Origin: CAVYWD01 sp963772225
Lineage (GTDB): Bacteria > Myxococcota > Myxococcia > Myxococcales > UBA5297
Assembly (NCBI GenBank): GCA_963772225.1
Contig: CAVYWD010000002.1
Span: 1,736,001-1,800,000 of the forward strand
Length of the DNA: 64,000 nt
Direction: 5' to 3'
Shown here: one piece after another, positions 46,007 through 54,840 of the stretch
Numbering within the stretch: position 1 is the first letter of the stretch
Layout: every line of letters starts with the position of its first letter
Position numbers and translations under genes: made by a program
The notes under the pieces: generated by a model
The model's database searches: none
Told to the model about the DNA's origin: nothing
What the model saw: the letters and a program-made list of their open reading frames with translations, nothing else

Positions 46007-46797
46007 GAACTTCCATGACCCTCCGCTCTCTCGCCCACCTGGCGGTCCTCGCGGTCTTGCCTAGCCCGCTGCCGGTCCGCGCCGCTGACGAATCCGCCTT
46101 GGACATCATCGCCGCCGCGGACCGGGCCCGAAACCCGCAACAACCCTTTCGCGTTACCGTCACGGTCGTGGAATATCGAGACGGCGCCGCTCATGACAAG
46201 GTCGTGCTCACGAACCACGTCAAGCTCGACCCAAGCACGAACCAGTACCGCAACCTCGTCCGATACAACGCTCCCGCACACGATGCGGGCAAGCTGGTGC
46301 TCTTGAACGGCGGCAACATGTGGTTCTACGACCCCGCTTCACAAGCGAGTATCCGCATCTCCCCGCAGCAGCGCCTGACCGGGCAGGCTTCGAACGGCGA
46401 CGTGCTCACCGCGAACTTGGCGAGGGACTACCAGCCGAAGCTGATCGGAGAAGAAGAGATTCGAGATGCCACCGATCTCCCCAAACACGCTTTTCGAATT
46501 GAGCTCATGCCCGCGACGCGGGACGCGATCTATGCGCGCATCGAGACCTGGGTGGAGAGGGGCACTTACCAGACCGTGAAATCCAGGTATTACTCGAGCA
46601 GCGGGCGACTCCTGAAGGTCGCGTACTTCTCGAAGTATGAATCGGCCTTGGGCGGGGTCCGGCCGACCGAGACCATCATCATCGACGCCGTGAATGCCAA
46701 GATGGTGACGAAGATCGCCTACACGGACATGAGGCCCGCGGAGATCCGCGACGCCTGGTTTCAGCGCGATTATCTGCCCCGTCTCAACTTGGAGTGA
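46003..46797 (+). CDS. LolA-like outer-membrane lipoprotein-sorting family protein
   Basis: A periplasmic protein of ~260 residues with a signal peptide (LAHLAVLAVLPSPLPVRA) and a LolA/LolB-like half-barrel: MWFYDPASQASIRISPQQRLTGQA and LPKHAFRIELMPATRDAIYARIETWVER are typical blocks of the outer-membrane lipoprotein-sorting group. GTG 46003 overlaps the permease stop; ATG 46015 is an alternative start. It should shuttle a hydrophobic cargo, released by the ABC transporter, across the periplasm. Confidence 0.88.
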   Translation: MRTSMTLRSLAHLAVLAVLPSPLPVRAADESALDIIAAADRARNPQQPFRVTVTVVEYRDGAAHDKVVLTNHVKLDPSTNQYRNLVRYNAPAHDAGKLVLLNGGNMWFYDPASQASIRISPQQRLTGQASNGDVLTANLARDYQPKLIGEEEIRDATDLPKHAFRIELMPATRDAIYARIETWVERGTYQTVKSRYYSSSGRLLKVAYFSKYESALGGVRPTETIIIDAVNAKMVTKIAYTDMRPAEIRDAWFQRDYLPRLNLE

Positions 46798-46806
46798 GGA
46801 GCCATT

Positions 46807-48234
46807 GTGCTCAGGGAAGCGGCCCTTTTGACGCAGCTGTTGCTTGTCGCAGCGGAGCCACCCTCGGCCGACGACGACGTCCCGGTGAGCAAGCTCATCC
46901 CTCCCGACGTTCCGGGAGCCAGCGACCAGAGCGCTCCGCCGCCCAGCGCGCCCTCCCCTAAGGCCCTGAGGGGAAGGGCCACGCTCGAGGGCGTCGGCAC
47001 CGTCGCCTCGGCCGCTCGGAGCCTCGTCGTGCCGTACCCGACGCCGGCCCCGCCCCTCTGGCAAGGCCGCCTGAGCCTCGACCTCTCGGGCCGGTGGAGC
47101 GCTTCGAGCCGCCTGAGTGTCACCGCAAGCGACCGCGTGAACGTCTTGACCCAGGACGGCACGGCGGTCACCGCCCAGAGCGCGTTTCAGAACGATCTGC
47201 GCGAGGCGTACGTGACCTGGGAGGCCCTCGAGGGCGTCTTCGCCGAAGTCGGCCGCGAGAACCTTCGGCACGGCGTGGCCCTGGGGTTCAATCCGACCGA
47301 CTTCTTCCGGGCGGGCTCGCTCGTCGGTCAGGCCTCGCTTGACCCATCGGTCAGGCGCCAGAACCGCCTCGGCACGGCGATGGTTCGGGCGCAGGCCCTC
47401 TGGAGCGGCGGGGCGGCGAGCGTCACCTACTCTCCCAAGCTCTTCAAGGCTCCCCCCCTGGCCGCGACCGATCGCCTCGGCGTCGATCCTCGGCTCGACG
47501 CCACGAATTCGGTGCACCGCATCCTTTGCGCGTTGAATCTGGAGGTTGCCGACCTCAGTCCGGAGCTCCTCGCCTACCTCGAGCCAGGCCAGGCGCGGTT
47601 CGGGCTCAGCCTGACGCGGCCGCTCGGCGAGAGCGTCATCGCCTACGGGGAATGGGCGGGGGGACGGCAAGCGAATCTCATCGCGAGGGCGACTGCGTGG
47701 GGGCGCGTCAATGGAGAGCTTCCGCCCGATACGCCGTTGCTCCCCGCGTCGTCCAATGCTCTTGCCTTCCGGAACGACCTGGCCGTCGGCGCTACTTGGG
47801 CCAACGCCGCCGCTCGCCTCACGCTCAGCCTCGAGTACCACCTGCACCAGGGCGGCCTCACCGATTCCGATTGGCGCAAGTGGTTCGATTCCGCCGCGAT
47901 GGTTCAGAGTGTCTCCCAAAAAGCGCTTTGGAATCAGCTCTGGTATGTGCGTGGTTTCGCCAGCAACCAACTCGAGCCTGCTACTGCGCAGGCGGCGTTT
48001 TTTCGAGCCACGTGGGATCGGGCCTTTGTGGAGAAGCTGCACCTATCCGGTTTTGCTGAGGTCGATCTCTTCGATGGATCGACGCTTGCGCAGTTGAGCG
48101 CGATTTACGACCTGACGGAATCCTGGACACTCGCCGCCTATGGTACGGCCTACGTGGGGGCCGCGCGCACGGAGTGGGGCAGCATGCCTCAGGCTCTCAG
48201 CGGGAGCCTGCAGTTCACCTGGTACCTGCGATGA
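46807..48234 (+). CDS. Predicted outer-membrane beta-barrel protein of the island
   Basis: A 475-residue protein with an N-terminal secretion segment (REAALLTQLLLVAAEPP), a Pro/Ser linker and then alternating amphipathic strands rich in aromatic and small residues (GRATLEGVGTVA, SLDLSGRWSAS, RENLRHGVALGFNPTDFF, SLEYHLHQGGL), ending LQFTWYLR with the C-terminal aromatic-x-R of barrels. No family name is certain; DUF1302-like porins look similar. GAGGAG precedes the GTG. As the last gene of the operon it may accept or place the transported product. Confidence 0.78.
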   Translation: MLREAALLTQLLLVAAEPPSADDDVPVSKLIPPDVPGASDQSAPPPSAPSPKALRGRATLEGVGTVASAARSLVVPYPTPAPPLWQGRLSLDLSGRWSASSRLSVTASDRVNVLTQDGTAVTAQSAFQNDLREAYVTWEALEGVFAEVGRENLRHGVALGFNPTDFFRAGSLVGQASLDPSVRRQNRLGTAMVRAQALWSGGAASVTYSPKLFKAPPLAATDRLGVDPRLDATNSVHRILCALNLEVADLSPELLAYLEPGQARFGLSLTRPLGESVIAYGEWAGGRQANLIARATAWGRVNGELPPDTPLLPASSNALAFRNDLAVGATWANAAARLTLSLEYHLHQGGLTDSDWRKWFDSAAMVQSVSQKALWNQLWYVRGFASNQLEPATAQAAFFRATWDRAFVEKLHLSGFAEVDLFDGSTLAQLSAIYDLTESWTLAAYGTAYVGAARTEWGSMPQALSGSLQFTWYLR

Positions 48235-48256
48235 CCGAGCGTCAGCGCGAGTGAAA

Positions 48257-48369
48257 TCTTCACCGAGGACGTCATCGACACCTGGATCGAGTACAAGATG
48301 GACAAGGAGGTCAACGCCGTTCGCCTCCGCCCCACCCCGCTCGAGTTCGCGCTTTACTTCGATATCTAA
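48257..48369 (+). pseudogene. glnA: 3' remnant of glnA at right edge of island
   Basis: The last 37 codons of glutamine synthetase including the stop (FTEDVIDTWIEYKMDKEVNAV ... EFALYFDI) without any upstream part. Relative to the intact gene there is one E-to-D change and one silent change in coding, a pattern more like strain divergence than drift of a dead copy. Confidence 0.9.
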
Positions 48370-48405
48370 GAGCGGAAGCGCGCTCGTCGCTTGAAGCTTG
48401 AAGAG

Positions 48406-48440
48406 GCGCCGCTCCGAAAGACGGGGCGGCGCTTCTTTCT
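48406..48440 (+). terminator. Duplicated glnA terminator closing the island operon
   Basis: Same stem-loop and TTCTTTCT tail as 32076-32110. It now lies behind the outer-membrane gene and could terminate the island operon, whose own end shows no other hairpin. Confidence 0.85.
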
Positions 48441-48466
48441 ATGGATCTGGGCTTGGCTTGCCCCGC

Positions 48467-49897
48467 CTACTTCCCCACCGTGACGATCTCGCTCGGCCCG
48501 AAACCCTGCGCCCCGGTGCTCACGGTCGGGTTGCTCATGAGCGTGAGCGCCCCGGTCGTCGGGTCGATGGTGAGCTGGGCGATGGAATAGCTGCCCCAGC
48601 CGGTGTCGCCGCTCGTCGCGTAGAGATACTTGCCCGAGGACTCGATTGCGATGCCGGCGGCGGCCGCCCCACCTGCCGAGACATAGGGCGTCGCCATGAG
48701 GGAGAGCTGCCCGTCGCTCCCGATGTCGAACTGGGCGATGACCTTATCCGGCGTGGCGGCAAGGACGCCGGCATAGGCCCACTTGCCCGAGGGGTGCACC
48801 GCGATGAAGAACGCGTACGTGCCCGCGGTGGAGAGCGTAGCGAGGTGCGAGAGCGTCCCGTCCGCGCCGATCTTGTACTGCCACACCGCGCCGGTGTCGT
48901 AGTTGGTCACATAGGCGTAGTCGCCCGAGGCGATGGACGCGAAAGCGAGCCCATAGGCGTTCGAGCCGGCCTCCACCGTGGCCGGGTTCATGGTCGTGAG
49001 CGTCCCGTCGGCCCCGACGTTGTACTGCGCGATGGCCTTGCCCCCGCCGCACGTGGCGTAGGCGTACTTGCCCGAGGGGTGCACCTTGACGATGTTCGGC
49101 TGCATGGGCCAGCCCGACCCCGTCATCACCGTGGCGGGGGTCATCGGCGTGAGCGCGCCGGTCGCGCCGACAGTGTACTGGGAGAGGCTCGAGCTCTCGA
49201 CGTTCGCGACGTACGCGTACGCGCCCGAGGGGTGAATCGCGATGCCCTCGGGATAGGTCTTGTCGGCTACGGTGGCCGGGGTCATCGCCGCGAGCGAGCC
49301 GTCTGCGCCGATGGTGAGCTGACCGACGGTGTTCGCGTTGATGTTCGACACGTAGAGGTATTTGCCCGACGGGTCGACCGTGAGAAACCGGGGGTCGGTC
49401 CCTCCGCTGTCGACGTTGGGCGTGAACATCGCGGTGAGCGCTCCGTTGGGGCCGATCCAGTACTGGGAGATGTCGCCCTCGCTTCCGCCGTTGTGGTCGG
49501 CCGCGTAGGCGTAGCCCCCAGCCCAGAGCGCGTACAGGGTGACGTCGTCCGAGCCCATCGTGAAGGTCGCACCGGGCGCGTAGACATTGCCCGAGCCATC
49601 GGCCTTCGTCTGCCACCCGACGAAGGAGTACCCCGGGTAGACGAGGCTGCCGGTGTTCCCGGACACCGTGACTTTCTGCGACTGCCAGTAGCCGCTCGAG
49701 TCGACCGGGGCGCTTCCTTCGGTTGCGCCGTTCGCGTCGTACGTGACCTTCAGGCTCCCGCCGCCGCCACCTACGCTCCCAGCGTCGCTGCCGGCGCCGC
49801 TTCCGGCGTCGCTCTTGCTCTTGCTCCCATCGCCGCAGGCGGCGAAGGCCGTCGCCAGCGCGAGCATTCCCACCATTGACCTCGGGCTCGACCGCAT
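48467..49897 (-). CDS. Beta-propeller lipoprotein with InlB-type repeat
   Basis: A 476-residue lipoprotein: signal and lipobox LATAFAACGDGS, a Gly/Ser-rich linker, one Listeria-Bacteroides (InlB B) repeat (VTYDANGATEG ... YPGYSFVGWQTKADGSG ... VTLYALW), and then about seven propeller blades of the 6-phosphogluconolactonase/YncE style, each containing a HPSGKYAY- or DPSGKYLY-like turn. Such surface proteins bind or present ligands; enzymatic activity is not evident. The ATG at 49897 has GGAG 7 bp upstream. It converges toward the island's right repeat. Confidence 0.88.
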   Translation of the reverse strand: MRSSPRSMVGMLALATAFAACGDGSKSKSDAGSGAGSDAGSVGGGGGSLKVTYDANGATEGSAPVDSSGYWQSQKVTVSGNTGSLVYPGYSFVGWQTKADGSGNVYAPGATFTMGSDDVTLYALWAGGYAYAADHNGGSEGDISQYWIGPNGALTAMFTPNVDSGGTDPRFLTVDPSGKYLYVSNINANTVGQLTIGADGSLAAMTPATVADKTYPEGIAIHPSGAYAYVANVESSSLSQYTVGATGALTPMTPATVMTGSGWPMQPNIVKVHPSGKYAYATCGGGKAIAQYNVGADGTLTTMNPATVEAGSNAYGLAFASIASGDYAYVTNYDTGAVWQYKIGADGTLSHLATLSTAGTYAFFIAVHPSGKWAYAGVLAATPDKVIAQFDIGSDGQLSLMATPYVSAGGAAAAGIAIESSGKYLYATSGDTGWGSYSIAQLTIDPTTGALTLMSNPTVSTGAQGFGPSEIVTVGK

Positions 49898-50293
49898 TTG
49901 CGTTCTCCATTCCTTCGCGGGCGCCTTTGGCAAGAGCGGTCGACCGCGACCGCTCACCGCGATCCAAGAGCCGCGTTGGCGCACCGCGGCCGGCCTGTCG
50001 AACCGCCGCGAAAGCGCGCGAGTGTCCTTCGAAGAGGAACGCAGCGATCGTGGGCGAAGCGGCTCACCGATTCGCGAGCGGCTGGTTTCTCATCCCTCGG
50101 CGCTAGGTCTTCCGAGAACCGAGAAGACGTCCAGGCGCCTGGAGAGGACTACCCGCCAGCGCCGAGGCGCCCAGGCCGGGTCAGGCCACGCCGGAGGCGA
50201 CGGCCGCCGGCCTATGGCATCCTTCGGACCTCGCTTGTCGCGCGGGCCGGCACGAAGCTAAGCTGACGGGCTCTCGCGAAGCCGCTCCCGCCC
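49898..50293. other. 396-bp divergent intergenic region with a 12-bp palindrome
   Basis: It separates the leftward lipoprotein from the rightward sensor kinase. A perfect CCAGGCGCCTGG palindrome lies at 50131-50142. No promoter with good spacing or RNA gene was recognised. Confidence 0.4.
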
Positions 50294-52126
50294 ATGAAGG
50301 TCTCTCCACTCCAGATTCGCTCCCCCGACGATCTCGGCCCGATCGGCACGGCGCTCAGCGCGCTCTCCATCGGCGCGACGCTCGTGGACCGCGAGCTCCA
50401 CATCCTGTGGACCAACGAGTACATCCGCGACGTCGCGCACGAGCTGACCTGCAGCGGCCAGCAACACTGCTTCGCCACGTTCTGGAAGCGAGCATCTCGC
50501 TGCGCGGACTGCCTGCCGCTGCTGGTCTTCCGAACCGGCGAGCCGCAGGAGGGAGTCCGCGAGCGCGGGCAACCCGGCGGCCGCACCGAGGCGTATCGCG
50601 TCCGGGCGGTCCCCGTCTTCGACGGGAACGGCGAGCTCGCCTGGGTGGCCGAGAGCTTCGTCAAGCTGAGCGCTCTGGTCCCGCAGCTCGGCCGCTCGAA
50701 CGACCAGGAGAGCCCCGAGGAGGCGGCCGGCGCCGGCCTGGTGGTGGTGGATCAGGAAGACCGCATCGTCGCCTGGTCGGGGGCCTGCACCGGCATCTTC
50801 GGCTACGCCCTGGACGAGGTGCTGGGCCGGCGCATCGACATGCTGCTGCCCCCTGACCGGCTCTCCGACAAGGAAGTGCTCCGCCAGCGCATCGCCCGCG
50901 AGGGCAAGGTCACGCGCATGGAGACGGTGCGAATCGCCAAGGACGGGCGACTGGTACCGGTGGCCATCTCTTCGGTGGCGCTGCGCGACGAGCAGGGGCG
51001 CATCATCGGGCGCAAGTCCATCCTCGAGGACCTCTCCTCGCTCCAGCAGCTCCGCTCGCGGGTTCGGGCCCAGGAGCAGCTGCTCGCGCACATCAGCCAG
51101 GAGGCGGCCGACGCCATCGTGGGCGCCAACCTCGACGGCCAGATCACCAGCTGGAACCGCGGCGCGGAGCAGGTCCTCGGCGCCACGGCCGCGGAGATGC
51201 TCGGCAAGCCGCTCTCTTCGCTGGCGGGCGAAGGGCCGGCCCGCGCTCTGCTCGAGCGGGTGAAGCACGAGCAGGCGGTGCGCGGCGTGCGCATGCACTG
51301 GAACGCCTTGACCGGCGGGCCGCTGCCGGTCGAGGTCTCGGCGGCGCTCCTGCAGGGCCCCACCGGCCCCGACGGCGTCGCGGTGGTCGCGCGGGACATG
51401 TCGGCGCAGCTCCGGCTGGAGCGGCAGTTCGTGCGCTCCGAGAAGCTGGCCGCGCTGGGCAGCCTCGCCGCGGGCCTCGCCCACGAGATCGGCACGCCCC
51501 TCAATGTCATCAGCGCCACCGCCGAGTACCTGATGCTCGACCAGCCCGAGGGAGCCCCCCGCGAGCAGCTCAAGGGCATCGTCGGCGAGACCGACCGGAT
51601 CAGCCGGCTGGTGCGCGAGCTGCTCACGTTCGCCCGCGGCTCGAACCAGGGCCGCGCCAAGGTCCAAGTGGCCGAGGCGGTCAACCGGGTCCTGCGGCTG
51701 GTGCGCATCCCCATGGAGCGCAAACGCGTGCAGGTGGCCACCGAGGTCGGCCCCGAGCTCTTCGTCACGGCCGAGCCCGACGGCGTGCACCAGCTGCTCA
51801 TGAACCTGTTGCTCAACGCCACCACCGCGGTGAACGAGGGCGGCAACATCCGCATCGAGGCGCGCGCGGCCACCATCCCGGGAGGCGAGCCCTCGGTCAC
51901 CCTCGAGATCCACGACGACGGGCCGGGCGTCCCCGAGCCTCTGCGCGAGCGGATCTTCGACCCGTTCTTCACCACCCGCCCGGACGGCACGGGCCTGGGC
52001 CTCGCGGTCTGCGCGCACGTCGTCTCGAACCACGGCGGCGACATCCGGGTGACCACGAGCCCCATGGGCGGCGCCTGCTTCGTCATCCACTTGCCCGAGG
52101 GAGCGACGGGGAGGGCGGCGACGTGA
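50294..52126 (+). CDS. NtrB-type PAS sensor histidine kinase with N-terminal Cys cluster
   Basis: A 610-residue cytoplasmic kinase. Order: N-terminal PAS-like domain (1-125) holding four cysteines, C53, C59, C70 and C73; a second PAS (~140-260; AWSGACTGIFGYALDEVLG); a third PAS (~270-385; SWNRGAEQVLGATAAEMLGKPL); HisKA with LAAGLAHEIGTPLNVI; and HATPase with NLLLNATTAV, DDGPGVPE and GTGLGLAVC. No membrane segment. The cysteine spacing (C-x5-C-x10-C-x2-C) could bind Fe-S or haem and sense redox or gases. Its stop overlaps the regulator start by 4 bp (52123-52126), so the pair is cognate. Confidence 0.93.
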   Translation: MKVSPLQIRSPDDLGPIGTALSALSIGATLVDRELHILWTNEYIRDVAHELTCSGQQHCFATFWKRASRCADCLPLLVFRTGEPQEGVRERGQPGGRTEAYRVRAVPVFDGNGELAWVAESFVKLSALVPQLGRSNDQESPEEAAGAGLVVVDQEDRIVAWSGACTGIFGYALDEVLGRRIDMLLPPDRLSDKEVLRQRIAREGKVTRMETVRIAKDGRLVPVAISSVALRDEQGRIIGRKSILEDLSSLQQLRSRVRAQEQLLAHISQEAADAIVGANLDGQITSWNRGAEQVLGATAAEMLGKPLSSLAGEGPARALLERVKHEQAVRGVRMHWNALTGGPLPVEVSAALLQGPTGPDGVAVVARDMSAQLRLERQFVRSEKLAALGSLAAGLAHEIGTPLNVISATAEYLMLDQPEGAPREQLKGIVGETDRISRLVRELLTFARGSNQGRAKVQVAEAVNRVLRLVRIPMERKRVQVATEVGPELFVTAEPDGVHQLLMNLLLNATTAVNEGGNIRIEARAATIPGGEPSVTLEIHDDGPGVPEPLRERIFDPFFTTRPDGTGLGLAVCAHVVSNHGGDIRVTTSPMGGACFVIHLPEGATGRAAT

Positions 52127-53550
52127 CCGAGGCGGTCGAAGGGCGCGCGGCGCCGCTCCGGGTGCTGGTGGTGGAGGACGACCAGCGCATGCTGGAGATC
52201 CTCACGCGCCACCTGGACCGGATGGGCTACGCGGTGCGCGGCGCCGAGGGCGCGGGGCGCGCGCTGCAGCTCCTGGAGGAGGAAGCGGCGGACGTGCTCT
52301 TGAGCGACATCCGCATGCCGGGGATGGACGGGCGGACGCTCTTGCAGCTCTCGCGCGACCGGTTCCCGGGCCTGAGGGTGGTGCTGATGACCGCCTTCGG
52401 CAGCATCGACGACGCGGTCGAGGCGATGAAGGCCGGGGCGTACACCTACGTCTGCAAGCCGTTCAAGGTGGAGGAGATAGCCGCCGTCCTGCGCAACGCC
52501 GCCCGCGAGGTGGCGCTGGGCCAGCAGGTCGAGGCGCTGCGCGAAGCCATCCGCGGGCGCTACAGCGCGGACCGGCTGGTCGGCGTCTCGCCGTCAATGC
52601 AGCAGATCCGCAGGGCCATCCGCGAGGCGGCGGCGCTCTCGGCCACCGTGCTCGTGACCGGTCCCAGCGGCACCGGCAAGGAGATGGTGGCGCGGGCCAT
52701 CCATTTCGAGAGCCCGCGGGCGGCGCGGCCGTTCGTGCCGGTGAACTGCGCGGCCATCCCGGAGTCGCTCTTCGAGAGCGCGATGTTCGGCCACAAGCGC
52801 GGGGCGTTCACCGGCGCCACGGCGGACCAGCCCGGCTTCCTGGAGCAGTCGAGCGGCGGCACCGTCTTCCTGGACGAGGTCGGGGATATCCCGCTCGCGC
52901 AGCAGGCGAAGCTGCTCCGCGTCCTGCAGGACGGCGAGGTGCGGCCCCTGGGCAGCTCGCGGCCGGTGCAGCTCGACCTGAGGGTGGTCTGCGCCACGAA
53001 CCGCGACCTCGAGGCCATGGTGCGCGCCCGGGAGTTTCGCGAGGACCTTTTCTACCGGATCAACGTGCTCAGGCTCTCGCTGCCGCCCCTCACCGAGCGG
53101 CACGACGACATCCCGGCGCTGGCCGAGCATCTGCTCTTCGAAGTGGCGCGGGAGATGGGCTGTCCGGTGCTGGGGATCTCCTCCGAGGCGCTGGAGGTTC
53201 TTTCGATCCACGTCTGGCCGGGAAACGTGCGCGAGCTGCGCAACACCATCTCCAAGGCGCTGCTCTCGGCGCGCGGGCGCCGCATCGAGGAGTCCGACCT
53301 GCCGCCTGGCATTCGCCCGGGCGGGCCACCTCGCGCCGGAGCCGCGCCGTCGTCGCCTGCTGCGGAGGGAGACACGCTCACCCTCGCCGACGTGGAGAAG
53401 GTGCACATCGAGCGGGTGCTGGCGAGCTGCAACTGGAACCGGTCGGCCGCGGCCAGGGTCCTGGGCATCGACCGCCGCACGCTGTTCTCCAAGATCCAGC
53501 GCTACGGGCTGGTGGGGCCGCTGCGGCCGGAGCAGGACGAGGAGGGGTAG
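52123..53550 (+). CDS. NtrC-type sigma-54-dependent response regulator
   Basis: A 475-residue enhancer-binding protein: receiver domain (phospho-acceptor Asp in VLLSDIRMPGMDG), AAA+ domain with Walker A GPSGTGKE, the sigma-54 contact loop GAFTGA, Walker B GGTVFLDEVGD and Arg fingers near FREDLFYRINVL, then a Fis-type helix-turn-helix at the end (ASCNWNRSAAARVLGIDRRTLFSKI). It would activate sigma-54 promoters when phosphorylated by the upstream kinase. Targets are not apparent in this window. Confidence 0.95.
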   Translation: MTEAVEGRAAPLRVLVVEDDQRMLEILTRHLDRMGYAVRGAEGAGRALQLLEEEAADVLLSDIRMPGMDGRTLLQLSRDRFPGLRVVLMTAFGSIDDAVEAMKAGAYTYVCKPFKVEEIAAVLRNAAREVALGQQVEALREAIRGRYSADRLVGVSPSMQQIRRAIREAAALSATVLVTGPSGTGKEMVARAIHFESPRAARPFVPVNCAAIPESLFESAMFGHKRGAFTGATADQPGFLEQSSGGTVFLDEVGDIPLAQQAKLLRVLQDGEVRPLGSSRPVQLDLRVVCATNRDLEAMVRAREFREDLFYRINVLRLSLPPLTERHDDIPALAEHLLFEVAREMGCPVLGISSEALEVLSIHVWPGNVRELRNTISKALLSARGRRIEESDLPPGIRPGGPPRAGAAPSSPAAEGDTLTLADVEKVHIERVLASCNWNRSAAARVLGIDRRTLFSKIQRYGLVGPLRPEQDEEG

Positions 53551-53564
53551 CCACCACCCGCGGC

Positions 53565-54791
53565 TCATCCCGCTCCTTGAGGAAACAGCCCAGGCATCCA
53601 CCGGGGCGCCAGCGCCGCGGGGAAGGCAAGCCGCAGGGGGGCGCGCGCGCCTTCCGAGACGACGACGCCTCGCTCGACGAGAGCGGCGACGCTTCGCCGC
53701 GCGTGGCGGTCGGTGGCACCGACCAGCCCTGGTACCTCGGAGCGCGGCAGCTCGCCGCGGTACAGAATCGCCTCGAGGATGGCGCCGGCCTTCGGGGGCA
53801 GGTCCCCGAGCCTCGCCTCCTCCTCGGCCCAAAGGACAACGCGGGCTCGGAGTCGGTCGGGCTGGACGAGCGACTCCATGAACGCCACCTGGTCGATGCA
53901 CGTCTCCAAGAAGAACCGCGTGAATCGAGCGAGCTCCTCTTCGGAGAGAGAGCCGCGCCCGTCCAAGTCGTTCCGGCGCGGGAGGTCGCAGCGGGCGAGG
54001 TGGGCCTTGTAGTCGGCCGCCCTTCGCGCGAGACCGCGCGACGCGGACCAGAGGCCACCCGTGTCGAGGGCGTCGAGCAGCATGGCGTGCGTCATGAGCC
54101 GGGCCACGCGGCCGTTCCCGTCGAGAAACGGGTGGATCCAGAGCAGGCGGTGGTGCGCGGCCGCGGCGGCGAGGATGGCGTCGGTCCTCCCGAGCTTGCG
54201 GTACGACTCTTCAAAATGAGCGAGGAACCGGCCGATGGCGCCGGCGCTGACGGGCACATGGGTCCCCACCCGCACGTCGCGCGGCCGGAGCTCCCCCGGG
54301 GCGACACTGAAGCGAGCACCGTTCTCGTCTTCCACCGAGCGCAGGCCGTCGGGCAGGTGCTCGTAGAAGCGGCGGTGGATCTCGCGGATGGACTCGGCGG
54401 CTTGCGCGCGCCCCTTCAGCGCCCCGCTGTCGATCCACCGCTGAACCTCGATGTGGGCCTTTGCTTCGAGCTGGAGGTCGCGCTGGCGCGGGTCCGCGCT
54501 GTAGTCCCTGCGGAGGGCGCGCTCGATGTCCACCGGATGGGTATCGTGCCCTTCGATCAGGTTGCTGTAGTAGCAGTTCATCGAACGGACGCTCTCCGCT
54601 AGAGCGGTTCGAACTCCGTCCGGAAGGCTCCTTCGGAAACCCGCCGACCGAGCCGCGAGCTCGATCGCGAGATCAGTCAGGGGACCCCGCTCGCGCGAGC
54701 CCTCGCCGATCAACATCGGATCCATCAAAGCGGGCATCTCACCCCGATCCTCGACCGGGGAAATGTCCGCTTCGATGTCCGCTTCGTCCAT
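53565..54791 (-). CDS. Fic-domain AMP-transferase with N-terminal inhibitory helix
   Basis: A 408-residue Fic protein. The catalytic loop is HPFLDGNGRVARLM (residues ~220-233), matching HPFx(D/E)GNGR in full. An inhibitory motif of the class II type, SNLIEG with Glu80, precedes the Fic core, so the enzyme is expected to be auto-inhibited until Glu moves. A winged-helix-like domain ends the protein (GATDRHARRSVAALVERGVVV), which could bind DNA. The start is the ATG at 54791; the leader is nearly absent. The N-terminus contains a tandem EADI-EADI encoded by a 12-bp duplication. Targets of AMPylation are unknown. Confidence 0.93.
   Translation of the reverse strand: MDEADIEADISPVEDRGEMPALMDPMLIGEGSRERGPLTDLAIELAARSAGFRRSLPDGVRTALAESVRSMNCYYSNLIEGHDTHPVDIERALRRDYSADPRQRDLQLEAKAHIEVQRWIDSGALKGRAQAAESIREIHRRFYEHLPDGLRSVEDENGARFSVAPGELRPRDVRVGTHVPVSAGAIGRFLAHFEESYRKLGRTDAILAAAAAHHRLLWIHPFLDGNGRVARLMTHAMLLDALDTGGLWSASRGLARRAADYKAHLARCDLPRRNDLDGRGSLSEEELARFTRFFLETCIDQVAFMESLVQPDRLRARVVLWAEEEARLGDLPPKAGAILEAILYRGELPRSEVPGLVGATDRHARRSVAALVERGVVVSEGARAPLRLAFPAALAPRWMPGLFPQGAG
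54763..54786 (+). repeat. Tandem 12-bp repeat inside the fic 5' end
   Basis: Two perfect copies of ATGTCCGCTTCG in a row (read on the minus strand they encode EADI-type units of the Fic N-terminus). The ATGTCCG core with the same 12-bp period recurs upstream of the promoter at 54841-54871. Confidence 0.7.
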
Positions 54792-54802
54792 GGGCAAATA
54801 CG

Positions 54803-54830
54803 ATTTTAATACCGATACTTACTAACTCAA
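54803..54830 (-). promoter_or_regulatory. Sigma-70-like promoter of fic, nearly leaderless
   Basis: On the minus strand: -35 TTGAGT (54830-54825), 16-bp spacer, -10 TAAAAT (54808-54803), then 11 bases to the fic ATG. The patch is notably AT-rich for this window. Predicted start of transcription leaves a leader of only 4-6 bases and no Shine-Dalgarno, so translation would be leaderless. Confidence 0.65.
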
Positions 54831-54840
54831 ACCCCAGATG

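Larger units (their letters stand above)
32115..48256. mobile_element. 16-kb biosynthesis-and-export island inserted at the glnA 3' end
   Basis: All DNA between the two 188-bp repeats. It holds 16 genes: two leftward (methyltransferase, citrate-synthase-like) and fourteen rightward from a shared 526-bp divergent region, most of them overlapping or spaced by less than 80 bp. Repeat plus island is a 16,330-bp unit, as expected if a circular DNA carrying a glnA 3' end integrated by one crossover, or if a site-specific element uses the glnA 3' end as its att site. No integrase, transposase or plasmid gene lies inside, so the route is unresolved. The mobile interpretation is inference from the repeats. 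Confidence 0.75.
48257..48444 (+). repeat. Island-flanking direct repeat, right copy
   Basis: 188 bp, 184 identical to 31927-32114, no gaps. Left border falls between island outer-membrane gene and the glnA remnant; the right border is 22 bp before the stop of the leftward lipoprotein gene. Confidence 0.97.

Noticed and set aside
32115..48256. Integrase, transposase or plasmid genes inside the island
   Set aside because: None of the island proteins shows recombinase, relaxase or replication motifs, so mobility rests on the flanking repeats alone.
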